Shown piece after piece: positions 53,447 through 63,102 of a stretch of DNA of 64,000 bases. The translations under genes and the position numbers were made by a program. Numbering within the stretch: position 1 is the first letter of the stretch; every line of letters begins with the position of its first letter. Origin of the DNA: Symsagittifera roscoffensis (Eukaryota; Xenacoelomorpha; Acoela; Convolutidae); the NCBI RefSeq assembly GCF_963678635.1, contig NC_087068.1:45243013-45307012 (forward strand). Direction: 5' to 3'. The notes beneath the pieces are model-generated. The model was not told where the DNA came from, ran no database searches, and was given only the letters and a program-made list of their open reading frames with translations.

Positions 53447-54207
53447 ACCGAGCTCTCGCTTTCCTTCTCTTCATTCCCTTCATTGATTGCGCCATCGTCA
53501 GTTGATTGATAACTGTTCTCCGATTTCACAAGCTGTTCCTTCATGTAATCGATTAAATAGTCCATGCCGGTTCCGACCGCAATCAGCAACGCGATGATTC
53601 CAAAAACGAAACAAGCCAGTCCAAAAGTGAAATCAAACTCACCATTGTCAGTGCTATATATAGCTACAACACTTATGTCATCTTTCAAATTTTTGTCATT
53701 ATTTATGAGTCTATCAGCGATTACTTTGACATCTTGGTCAGAGCACCTTTGAGGAAAACAGACTCCGTAAGTAAACAATGGGTGCATCGTTCTGTTCCAA
53801 ACCTCCACTGAGATCTTCATTTGAATCAGCCTTTGTTCATGTGGAAGCAACTGAACATCACGGCATTCACTGGCGCGACCGAGCCACTGCCGAGTGCCCT
53901 GAAGGATTCCTGCATTTGGTTTGCCCCACGCATCGAACACTTTCAGAGCATCTACATTCCTTTTACTGTAGTGTTCTGCTATCAACAGATTGTCACCTTT
54001 GCACTTGCCCGAAATGTTCATCTTGCTTTGATCGAGATGTAGAAATGTAGAAATCAATTCCACGGCGTCGAAGTTTTCCAGGACATCGAATGCTTCCGCC
54101 TCGACTGACAGCAACTCGATCGAAGTGGCGCCAACAATAGTCAAAAAAGGGAAAACAAGGAATATCTTCATAACACTCATTATACTTATAGAGTACCAAC
54201 AAATCAT
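53441..54207 (-). pseudogene. N-terminal part of an NRF-6-like (nose resistant to fluoxetine) protein, cut by the Polinton
   Basis: A single open exon encodes a signal peptide (MKIFLVFPFLTIVGATS, from Met at 54171 or an upstream Met), then the NRF domain: ALKVFDAWGKPNAGILQG, WLGRASEC and YGVCFPQRCSDQDV, with the family's conserved cysteines. A membrane segment (GLACFVFGIIALLIAVGTG) and an acidic linker follow. The family continues into a multi-pass acyltransferase-3 domain; here the frame instead runs into the right Polinton TIR after Ser-Ser-Val-Val. The rest of the gene is not found left of the Polinton. The gene would encode a membrane acyltransferase-like protein; this allele cannot. Confidence 0.8.
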
Positions 54208-54377
54208 AAGAGACTGATTGCTAGATGCTACATCTGCTTGTTTACAGGGCTATTGGAACGAAAATACTTTAGATGGAGGTACGTTAGCGAAGGTGTTTTG
54301 TAATAGAGACTGGTCAATATTTGATTCTCATGAGTTTTGATATTTCATTTTACTTTATTCACATTGAATGCCTTTCC

Positions 54378-54577
54378 NNNNNNNNNNNNNNNNNNNNNNN
54401 NNNNNNNNNNNNNNNNNNNNNNNNNNNNNNNNNNNNNNNNNNNNNNNNNNNNNNNNNNNNNNNNNNNNNNNNNNNNNNNNNNNNNNNNNNNNNNNNNNNN
54501 NNNNNNNNNNNNNNNNNNNNNNNNNNNNNNNNNNNNNNNNNNNNNNNNNNNNNNNNNNNNNNNNNNNNNNNNNNNNN
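54378..54577. other. Assembly gap (200 N)
   Basis: An exact run of 200 undetermined bases, probably of unknown true length. Sequence on both sides is AT-rich and shows no gene. Confidence 1.
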
Positions 54578-56620
54578 TATTAATCATGGAACTCCGGTGC
54601 GGATTTTCTAGATTATTTTCAAAAAAAACAAGGTTTAAACCTGATGCAGTCTTGGGATCAATTTTTTATCCCTCATTTTTTTTAATTTCAATGAAATTTC
54701 TTCTGCCAAAAAAGTTTGTTTACTTATTTCTCTTTTTGGTTGGAAAAAATAGAGAAAATAAAATAATAAATGGGAAGTAACAACAAATTCCCACATTTAG
54801 GGTCTTCATGGTGGTGTTATTTATTATTTGTTATTTTACCCCCCGATTATTTTGTCCCAAACCATCGTGTCCTACTCCAACTTGTCCCACAAGACAACTT
54901 GTCAATACCATCTTGTCTCAGATGTTAAATAAACAAAAAAATTGCCCCAGTTTCTTTGATATTCTCGTAAATTAGAGTGCCTGCTTAAACACGAAAGATT
55001 TTTGCTGATCATTGAAAAATTGCAGAGTCATTACAGCAAGTGCTAATTGGAAATGAATTCAAGGCATGCATGAACAAATGGAAAACCTCAACGAGTGACT
55101 GCTGATTTTTCAAGCTCGTTTAACGTAGATGTTAAAGCGCAGCATCCTTAGACAAAATTCCAAGAGTTCAAACTCGGAGAAGTCGAAAACTTGAATATGG
55201 TATCATGAAATTGAAAAAAGCGGGTACTTCCCCAACCCAAGGCCCCTCAGACTTGGTAGCCCAGGATGAGGGAGGGCGAGGTGCGGGAAAGAGCAAAATT
55301 GTTGCAGTAGTCGCCTCTATCACCTGCCAAAAGATGGGCTCTCTACGCTGGCTAAAATAAAAAATGTGATGATGCTTTTTAAAACTCAATTAAAAAAACA
55401 ACAAAATGCCAAACTTTTTGATTAATTTATTCAGACACTTTAAAAATTACGAAAAATCAAATGAGCTAGTGCAGATAAAGATTCAACAACATGATCTTTG
55501 TTAAAGTTACTACTTTGTTTTCAGTTTCTGCGTGGACATCGGATCAGTTTTTTTTACCCTGGTTCTGAGTCCCTTAAAGCCTTCAAATTCTTAAATTTCT
55601 GAGTAATGAGCTGGTTCGGCTCAAATTTTCCAGGGCTACCCTAGATATCAATTTTTGGTAGGTACTGTTTTTGGTAGATACCAGTTCTTCTACAGCGTTT
55701 ACCGCGAGCACTTATTATATACGTAAAATTTTTGCTTTTCGGTGAAACTGTGACCGTCAATAATGAACTTTCGTTGGTTTCGTTGATATTTTCCCCACGC
55801 AAATTGACTCATAGTAATTTTTGGGCGCGTTCGAAGAAGATAGATTTAAGCAATGACAAAACAATGAGTAAACAAATTTTACAGCGTTTTGTTCTGTTTC
55901 AAAAACGTTTATTGCAGATTTATGTCGAAAGTTTGCGTTTATTTGGCAAAAATAATGGCTTAGTTGATTTTTGAGGCTGAACCTGAACCATTTTGAAATA
56001 GTTTCCCTTCTTATCTCGAACCAAATTGAATATACCATTAGGACTTGCTGATCCTAATAACTGCTCGACTCGAACATCAAATAACTAACTAGAAGTGTTG
56101 ATGCGGGAAAAACGCCATGGAATAAGTTAGCATAGTGCAAGGTTTTTTTTACCTGGTGCGTTTAGTATATGGCAAGTTGGCATAGGGTCATTTGTACTGA
56201 GGCAAACAGTCCTGAAACCGGTGATATTACGTTTTAACGAGGTTGGGCGGTTGCATTGTAGCGCAAATAGTTCTAACTACAGTAACCCATATAATTTTTT
56301 TAGTTTAATTTTTTTTGGTACGTGTGAAGTGTTTTATTAAGCCATAGAGCATGAGGTGATCCTATCATTTCAGAGTTTTTTTCAAAGTGTACTGTAGCTA
56401 AATAATTGATCCAAGCAATGCATGCTACGAAATGTAACTTCGAACTTTGACCTTAAAAAATACTTCAGACGCCTTTAAGACCAGTCACAACAGCAATTGT
56501 ATAGCCCTGATACAAGAAATTTTGTTTAAAAGAGATTTACTCTATGCTTATTTATTTTTTACCCACGGAGATACAAAAGCATTTGTCACACTCCCGATAT
56601 TCTTTTTTGAACTCAATGAT
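54578..56620. other. Non-coding stretch
   Basis: No supported gene. Near 54853-54945 the hexamer ttgtcc/cttgtc recurs several times without a regular period. A GC-rich patch at 55225-55295 encodes a Pro-rich minus-strand frame with no known motif. The rest is AT-rich. Confidence 0.5.
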
Positions 56621-56625
56621 GGCAA

Positions 56626-56871
56626 CCCGGGTCGAGGTCCCGCTCAAAAACCGCTCAAGATTTGAGCGGTTTGAGCGGTTTTCCAGCAAGATTTGAGCGG
56701 TTTGAGCGGTTTGGTTGGTTTTTTTGGAAAAACCGCTCAAACCAATCAAATCTTGCTTAAAAAACCGCTCAAAAACCGCTCAATTCTTGCGGTGATTTTT
56801 GAACAATTTTTCAAGCAAGATTTGAGCGGTTTTTTAGCGGTTTTTGAGCGGTCTTCCCGGGTCGAGGTCCC
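56626..56871. repeat. GAGCGGTTT palindromic insert flanked by a 16-bp direct repeat
   Basis: The sequence cccgggtcgaggtccc occurs at 56626-56641 and 56856-56871. The 214 bp between them consist of alternating ttgagcggttt and aaaccgctcaa motifs, begin gctcaaaaaccgctc and end gagcggtttttgagcgg, so they have inverted termini and can fold into long hairpins. This is the structure of a small inverted-repeat transposon with a long target duplication, or of a rearranged palindromic satellite. Confidence 0.75.
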
Positions 56872-56894
56872 AGACTCATGTCCATACTTTCGCG

Positions 56895-56932
56895 ACCGAA
56901 AAACTAAGGCGCGATAGCCTTAGTTTTTCGGT
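56895..56932. other. Perfect 16-bp stem hairpin
   Basis: accgaaaaactaaggc and gccttagtttttcggt are exact inverted repeats around a 6-nt loop (gcgata). It lies between the palindromic insert and the possible TOG exon. It ends in TTTTTCGG rather than a T run, so it is not an obvious terminator. Confidence 0.85.
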
Positions 56933-56935
56933 TCC

Positions 56936-57117
56936 CAAACATCCCCCCAAACAGACGAGGGGTCCGAGACTGAACGATGACGACAATGAGTGTGTGCGGT
57001 CGTTGTGTGCTAATCTGAAGGCCAATGATTTCAGAGAGAGGGAGGGAGGGATACATACTCTAGTGGAGTTGTCTGGAGATAGACCGGACTTGGTGGGCTC
57101 AAATATAAACGGGGTCA
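56936..57117 (+). CDS. Possible exon of a TOG-domain (crescerin/TOGARAM-like) protein
   Basis: An open frame reads LNDDDNECVRSLCANLKAND, then FREREGGIHTLVELSGDRPD and LVGSNINGV. The pattern 'helix, Lys-Ala-x-Asp-Phe/Trp-x-Glu-Arg, Gly-Ile/Leu, helix, Asn-Pro-x-Leu-Val, SNI' is that of TOG arrays in TOGARAM/crescerin proteins, which bind tubulin in cilia. A GT donor is possible right after Asn-Gly (gggGTCAGT at 57115). Only one exon is visible and no neighbouring exons were found, so it may be part of a longer gene outside view or a captured fragment. Confidence 0.35.
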
Positions 57118-57254
57118 GTCAGTTATTAGGTTACTCTCTTAACCCCCCTTGCCATATTGTTAAGACCATTTATCCATGAATTAGAATGCAGAGTATTCAG
57201 TATTCATTGTGGTGCGTAATTTATATTGGCTTCGCTGCGCGACACTATTTTCAG

Positions 57255-57327
57255 GGCCGCATGGGCTAACGGATAAGGCGTCTGACTTCGAATCAGAAGA
57301 TTGGGGGTTCAAATCCCTCTGTGGTCG
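57255..57327 (+). tRNA. trnR-UCG: tRNA-Arg (TCG anticodon)
   Basis: A 73-nt cloverleaf. The acceptor 57255-57261 (GGCCGCA) pairs with 57320-57326 (TGTGGTC), with G as discriminator. The anticodon stem TCTGA/TCAGA encloses CTTCGAA with anticodon TCG. The T stem GGGGG/CCCTC encloses TTCAAAT. The D stem has one G-G mismatch (GGC opposite GGC), where most animal copies have GCC/GGC. B box GGTTCAAATCC is canonical. TTTTT at 57330-57334 is a Pol III terminator. It decodes CGA. It is probably functional, though the D-stem mismatch leaves some doubt. Confidence 0.9.
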
Positions 57328-57344
57328 ACTTTTTATTATTAAAT

Positions 57345-57540
57345 TTTGCGCGGTTTTTGAGCGGTTTTTTTTAGATAAACCGCTCAAAACCGTTCAAATC
57401 TTGCGCGGTTTTTGAGCGGTTTTTTTAGACAAACCGTTCAAAAACCGCTCAAACCGCTCATTTTGAAGCAAGATTTTGAGCGTAATTGTCTAAAAAAACC
57501 GCCCAAACCGCTCAAATCTTGCTTCAAATTAGGTGAAAAA
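57345..57540. repeat. Second GAGCGGTTT palindromic cluster
   Basis: Alternating gcggtttttgagcggttttttt and aaaccgctcaaa motifs start about 10 bp after the tRNA terminator. The cluster ends near tcgactcggga (57542-57552), an inverted, slightly changed version of the cccgggtcga part of the 16-bp repeat at 56626 and 56856. The two clusters thus face each other around the tRNA and the possible exon. Confidence 0.75.
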
Positions 57541-57552
57541 TCTCGACTCGGG

Positions 57553-58140
57553 AAATATAATATTACCAAATTTTGAGAGTGCTTTTCAATTAAAAGTCAT
57601 CATGAAAAATTTTATAATAACGCAACGACATTTTCACTAGTTTTTGTATGTTTGTATGTTAATATTGCAGATTGGTGCTTAAAACTCCACTAATTTCTGA
57701 TATGTAAATTGTTATTCCATAGTGGTGCCTAAATTTCATCAAAAACTCTTGTTTTTGATAGTTTAATACTTATTTTACAGTAGTGCTAAAAACTCTTATT
57801 TTCATCACTAATTTTTGGCACTAGAACTTTATGTCAAAATGCCGTACTACAACAACCGTAACGAATATTTTGTATCCAAAACAGTGTTTGAATCAAATCT
57901 AAACGACACTGTTAGAGGATTATCAGTTTCTATTCGATTTTTTTTCTGTTTTTTGATATAGGGACCAGTTTTGAGTTTATGTAAGTTATATGAGTTTGTT
58001 CTTTCCGTCTGGGAAACTGCTGTTGTGACCTTGCGATCTCTATCGTCCGGTACGAGCTAAAACAGAACAGAAAGGTGAAGTAAGATTTAGATTTGATACC
58101 TTACAGTTGCTTGCAATTAACTTTAAACACTATTCTTTTC
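57553..58140. other. AT-rich stretch, possible LTR of the next element
   Basis: No gene is seen. Because a primer-binding site follows at 58168, the 5' LTR of that element should end near 58167 and occupy part of this stretch, but no second full copy exists to define it. Confidence 0.4.
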
Positions 58141-58167
58141 AGTACTATACATTATACCACTTCAATA

Positions 58168-58185
58168 TGGCGCAGTAAGCAGGAT
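58168..58185 (+). promoter_or_regulatory. Primer-binding site
   Basis: TGGCGCAGTAAGCAGGAT begins two bases after the 21-bp terminal motif. TGGCGCAG...AGGAT is a common primer-binding site form in invertebrate gypsy elements, complementary to a tRNA 3' end. Confidence 0.6.
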
Positions 58186-59000
58186 GAAAAGGAGGAGGGA
58201 CAAATCCGCTGAATGTATTATCATTTTGGGACGCACGGACGCAGGAATCCCCAACCTACTGCGAGGAGTGGATAAAAAAGTTCCACTGGGGCATGATAGC
58301 AAAACATGATATCGATCCTGAAGATTTTTGTTTTGCGCGTACTCGAAATGCAGCGGGCATTGCGGCGTTACCGGAAGAAGTCAACGGGAAAAATCGTATC
58401 GAAGCGGAGAAAAAGTTGAAGTCTAACCTATATCTCTGTTCTGTAGATGAAGCGCAAAGGATATTTAAAGCCCGAAAACCGGCGGTAAATGTTAAAACGG
58501 AGCCGCACCCACGGGTATTGGACGAGATGCAAAAGGTCTTCAAACGCAAGCGAAACGTAACACATGAGAGAGGACTATTCTATGGAAGAAAACAGAGGGA
58601 GAATGAAATGTTCGAGAAATTCCACGCTGAGTTGAGCGTACTCGCTGCAAGGTGTAATTTTGCTAACGCAGCTGAGAATGTTCGTGATATTTTTTTTATG
58701 AATATGCGGAAATCTGATTGTCAAAGAGAATTGTCATGGTCAGCCAAGTTACCAGAGGAAGTATATAGGATAGCATTATCATATAAGAGAGGTAAACGTG
58801 CGTATAAATCCTACAGCGGAAAACCTGCCTCATCCGCGCCGCCGATAACCATAAAACAGGAGCCAGTTAGTAATATCAGAAGGGGACAAGGCCGAAACTG
58901 TAATGCTTGCCAAAAATTGGGGCAAATTTTGAACAAATATGCAGGGGATTTAGAAGAGGGACTAACCAGTGGAGAGGACGAGGACGAGCAGGACTTGTGA
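58184..59000 (+). pseudogene. Gag of the plus-strand gypsy-like element
   Basis: An ATG at 58184 opens a short basic frame (MKRRRDKSAE), and after a one-base shift near 58210 the frame reads SFWDARTQESPTYCEEWIKKF and continues through 58293-59000. Capsid-like helices include FHAELSVLAARCNF and VRDIFFMNMRKSDCQREL. A Cys pair (CNACQK) near 58900 marks the start of a zinc knuckle that is broken by a shift into the next frame. It would package element RNA. Confidence 0.65.
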
Positions 59001-59554
59001 CGGACGAAAATGAGCATCACCAAAGCATCCATAGTGTAGACAATGCATCGGAAGATCAAGTGGCATGGATGAATCAGCAGGGAAGCGGGGAGAATGAATC
59101 CATGACGTCGGGATCCGATGATTACATGGTGATGTCGATCAAGAAAATAAACGTGATGGAGTTGAAGATCCCAGGGGCCAGAGTCCAGGTTGAGGTGTCG
59201 GGAAAGAAGATGTGGCTTTGGGTGGATAGAGTATCTCCTGTGACAATTTTCAGCATGACGGACCTGAAAGATACCTTAGGTAAAACTAATATTCAGTTAC
59301 AACCATCTCAAGAAGAATTCTTGGACTACAAAAACAATCGAATACACATGCTTGGAAAAGTCGCGTTAACGATGGCTTTAAACGGCTGGGCTGCTCCAGC
59401 GCAAGTGTCAGTAATATCAGGAAATCATCATTCAATCCTTGAGCGATCTGATGGGTACCCTAGGTTTGGAGTTGGTGCAACGAAAGAAAGTGATGGGAAT
59501 CACGGGGAAGGGAGCAGTCAGGAAGAGGAGGAATATGATGAATTACAAACATAA
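58907..59554 (+). pseudogene. Protease of the plus-strand gypsy-like element, active site changed
   Basis: The frame has the retropepsin opening VQVEVSGKKMWLWVD, where the expected D-S-G-S-P reads Asp-Arg-Val-Ser-Pro, followed by VTIFS. The later ILGRD signature is broken by a frameshift near 59440. The catalytic triplet is therefore lost. Confidence 0.65.
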
Positions 59555-59619
59555 TTCTGTAAGTTGTAACCAAACTTATTTACCAGAATTGGGAAAATCC
59601 AAAACGTTAAAGGGCCGAA

Positions 59620-60960
59620 TTCTTTGAAAATCTAAAACCGATACAGCAAAAAGGGCGTCGGGTGCCTATCAGTCTACAGGATAAAACAAACAAGGAAATA
59701 GACCGGTTGATAAAAGAAGTATGTTCGGATAAGTACTTTGTCTCTCCTATATTAATCACAGTAAAAAAGATGGAAAAATAAAATTGGCATTGGAATCAAG
59801 AGAACTTAACAAGCAGGTACACAAAAATAAGTATCAAATGCCAAACATTGACGAACTAGTAGACGGATAGGTGAAATAATTGCAGAACGAAAAGCGGGGG
59901 ATGTATACTTTACAACATTGGATTTCACTTACGCGTACGGACAAGTATCATTGGAACAAAAGACTAGCGAACAGGGCAATTTTTCACTAGTCAGTGGAAA
60001 ATTGACGGGAACATATGGTTTTTAAAACGGATTTTACGGGCTCACATCAATGCCGGCGGAGTTTCAAAAATTCATTGATAATTTACTTCATTGATATCTT
60101 AATTGCGTCAAAGGGAACAAGAGTAGAGCATATTGCATTAGTGGAAAATTTTTTGAAGAAGTTGGACGTATCAAACGTTTCCTTGATACTACGGAAATGC
60201 GAATTTGCAAAAACCGAGTGTGAATAGTTAGGGTTCCGAATTGGAAAAAAATTGCATGGCGCCATTAGTTCGGAAAACTCAAGCGGTAGAAGGTTTAAAA
60301 ACTCCAAAATCTAGAAAACAACTAAAATCACTAATGGGTTCGATGCACAAATTGCATAAACTTTTGCCAAAACTCGCTGAAGTGAGCTCACCGTTAAGCC
60401 GTTACTCAGTCAGAACAACAATTTTGTATGGACACCGAATGGCGAGAACGCGTTTCAACAATTGAAATCGCTAGTGAAAAACATTGTAGAGCTTAGAAAT
60501 TTCGATATTCAACGTGAAACTAGGATAATTTGCGATGCTAGTCACGATGGCCTAGGGGCTGTGTTAGAACAGTACAGCGCCTCCGGTTGGCACCCATTTT
60601 AATTTTCGTCACGCTATCTTAATCCGGCCGAGAAAAGTATTCTACAAACAAATTGGAATTACTCGCGGTAGTGTGGGCTACGTAACATTTTCGAAACTAT
60701 ATCTATGGACGCTATTTTACTGTTATATCGGATCACAAGGCGTTATTTATACTATTAAAGTCTTCACCAAAAGGAAATAAAACATTTTTAATCGATTAAC
60801 TCGATAATCCGATTGTTTAGTACCGTATGATTTCAACGTTGAACATAGACATGGGTCGAAAATGGGAACGGCAGATTATTTGTCCCGGTTTCCATCTGCG
60901 GCGGCGCCCGAGACAAGCCATTACGATGAAAGTTTTAGAGTAGCAAAATAAAAATTATAA
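59620..60960 (+). pseudogene. RT and RNase H of the plus-strand gypsy-like element
   Basis: Short frames show RVPISLQDKTNKEIDRLI, SPILITVKK, then YFTTLDFTYAYGQVSLEQ (motif A), TGTYGF and LTSMPAEFQKFID (motif B region). The YxDD box reads Tyr-Phe-Ile-Asp-Ile near 60085-60100. RNase H begins at about 60525 with IICDASHDGLGAVLEQYS and SSRYLNPAEKS. At least ten stops or shifts occur, so the gene is dead. Confidence 0.75.
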
Positions 60961-61054
60961 GCGATGCATTGAAACCTAAGGACCAGTTGAAGCCTGGGGG
61001 TCAAAAGGTGAATCAAATTCAAAAAATCAGACGGTATAGGGCGGACAATCATGT

Positions 61055-61492
61055 TTGTACTCAAAGAGAAATGTTGTATCGAATGAAATTAAAAGGAAAG
61101 TAGAACATGCACATATTAACCGTGAGCGCACGCGCTCACTAGAGGGCGTGGTTACATGCAACCGACGGTTAGCCAATCAGTTTCGAGATATTTGCATACC
61201 GGCGGAACTATGCAAATTACGAAGCAAGGAAATCAGACGTTGTTCTCAGTGCGTAAAATCAAGTTGTCTGAAAGAAAAGATCAAGAAAAGTATGTCATCT
61301 ATAAGTTCTCTAGAGAAAACCGATCGAAAAACACCTTCTGCTATTGTTAATACCTCCACTCATTCCGGAAGTGTAAATCTTAATTTAGTTCTAAATAGAG
61401 TTAACCAGCCGCCGAGTTTAAGTTCAGATTCTGATATAGAAGTAATACCTCCAGAGACAGTATTCCGAAAAAGACTAATTCGAAAAAGCTAA
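61055..61492 (+). pseudogene. Unrecognised 145-codon frame between RNase H and integrase
   Basis: Basic and Ser-rich, with a Cys cluster (CIPAELCKL, then CSQCVKSSCL) that could bind zinc. No family is recognised. It is in the same strand and position as the pol linker, so it is most likely part of the element's polyprotein. Confidence 0.35.
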
Positions 61493-61578
61493 ACACCGTT
61501 ATTTCATTCCCCCATCAGTTCCCCTTGTGCAAATTATCTTATCCCTTTGTGCAAAGTGATAAATGGATTTAGTCCATA

Positions 61579-62716
61579 GTGCAGACTGATAGTCGAGTAG
61601 TTAAGAAAATTGATTATCCAGAGATTCTTAATTTAAAACTAGTTGAGGCTAACTTGGAAAAGGACCCGATATTGAAAACGATCCGCGACGCAATCCTAGA
61701 CAAGGACCCACGGGCCAAGGACATTATCAACAGACTGGGACAATTTTACGCTCAACTTTTAAACGATTTTGCTGTGCGCGATAACTGCTTGTGGATGGAT
61801 GGTTGGCTGGCCATACCGAAGGACATGTCGTCAGCTGTGTTAAACCAATGGCATCACAACCATCATGGGCGGGACAAAATGTTTGCGGCGCCGAAGGATG
61901 TCGGGATACCGCTCATGCCTAGGAACCTTGCGGCCACAGTCAAATATTGTGGAAGCTGCCTAGAAGCAGGTAAAAAACTTTAAACCGGACATTCCAAAAA
62001 ATGATATGGGTACCCAGGGAACCTAATGATCTTGTTCAATTGGATTATTGGGGTCCTGTAAAATTATTTACGGGGTCGAAAGAAATATGTTCTAGCAGCA
62101 TTAGATACGTTCTCACAGTGGCCGTCGGCGTATGTCTGCTCAAGTAACAGTTCTAAAAGTGTATTAAAATTCCTACGGAAAAACATAAATACACATGGGC
62201 ACCCAAGGAAATTACATATGGATCAGGCAACCGGATTCTTTTCGAATGACATACAAAACTTCTGTAATTACGAGGGCATTGAACTTATAAAATCTCCGGT
62301 TAAGGATCATCGCGCTACGGGGAAGGTCGAAAAGACCATTGGCTCAATAAAAAACTACGTTCTAACATATCTACCGGAAAATAAAACTATAATTTTGGAT
62401 TGATGATATCCCGTGCCCTGAGCGAACTACGATATGTGCCGCACTCTAAAACTAAGCCAACGCCATTTGAGGCTTATCATGGACGAGAAGCAAATACCGC
62501 CCTTGGAAATTTGACAAAAAACCATCATTGAAAAACCTAATTTGGAAAAATGTCATTAACCAGAAAGTATCATGTTTAGACAAGGCGAGTGGTCTACCCA
62601 AAGTGGAACTGAATCTTGATTGGAAAAAGCGTAGCGATTTCGTGTACGCCCCGGAAAACCGCATGACGCCAAGGGTCCTGGATGAGAACGAACTAATTGA
62701 GTCTGATGTGGACTGA
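61579..62716 (+). pseudogene. Integrase of the plus-strand gypsy-like element
   Basis: The frame 61579-61983 ends in the HHCC zinc finger (histidines in QWHHNHHGRDKM, then YCGSCLEAG). The core follows in broken frames: VQLDYWGPV near 62035 (first Asp), LHMDQATGFFS near 62213 (second Asp) and ATGKVEKTIGSIKNY near 62315 (Glu). A C-terminal domain is in frame 62528-62716 (SDFVYAPENRMTPRVL). All three acidic residues can still be read, but the gene is fragmented. Confidence 0.75.
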
Positions 62717-63080
62717 TCTATGTCATAGAGGGGGATCCTAAGGCACAAGAGTTACCTGAGGCACCAGAATGGCTAAAGCGACAAAGGGCAAGTACCACGA
62801 CGGTATAACAGCGGACCAGGGAAACGGACCCAAAGGATCCAAGAAGGTATAAAAGTTTACCATTAAAAAGTGAGAAGTTGACAAAACATACGGTGCAAAT
62901 GAAAAAGGATCGTTACTAAGGCGAAGTGATGTTTCATTCAGATCGGCGGCTGAAGAAAGCCGAATAGAGAAGGGGACCGATGCTAATACCCCGGGCCGAG
63001 CAAACCTACGGAACATAAAAGTCAGGCGGAAAAGTCCGAAGTGGATCAATTAGAAATATCTACGTGGTCAAGTTTTATCA
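62717..63080. other. 3' region of the gypsy-like element
   Basis: No open frame with a motif. A purine-rich run (agagaagggga, about 62967-62977) could be the polypurine tract, which would leave only about 120 bp for the 3' LTR up to 63101. Confidence 0.35.
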
Positions 63081-63102
63081 CTATACATTATACCACTTCA
63101 AC

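Larger units (their letters stand above)
58145..63101 (+). mobile_element. Decayed Ty3/gypsy-like LTR retroelement (plus strand)
   Basis: A 21-bp sequence, ctatacattataccacttcaa, occurs at 58145-58165 and again at 63081-63101, likely the 3' ends of the two LTRs. Between them lie a primer-binding site, gag, protease, RT, RNase H and an HHCC-DDE integrase in gypsy order. Stops and frameshifts are frequent throughout. The sequence just before the right 21-bp copy does not resemble that before the left copy, so the 3' LTR is mostly deleted or replaced. Confidence 0.75.

Noticed and set aside
55168-55389. Minus-strand Pro-rich 73-codon frame near a GC-rich patch
   Set aside because: No motif is recognisable and flanking frames are closed; it may be a fragment of an old repeat, but I cannot support it as a gene.
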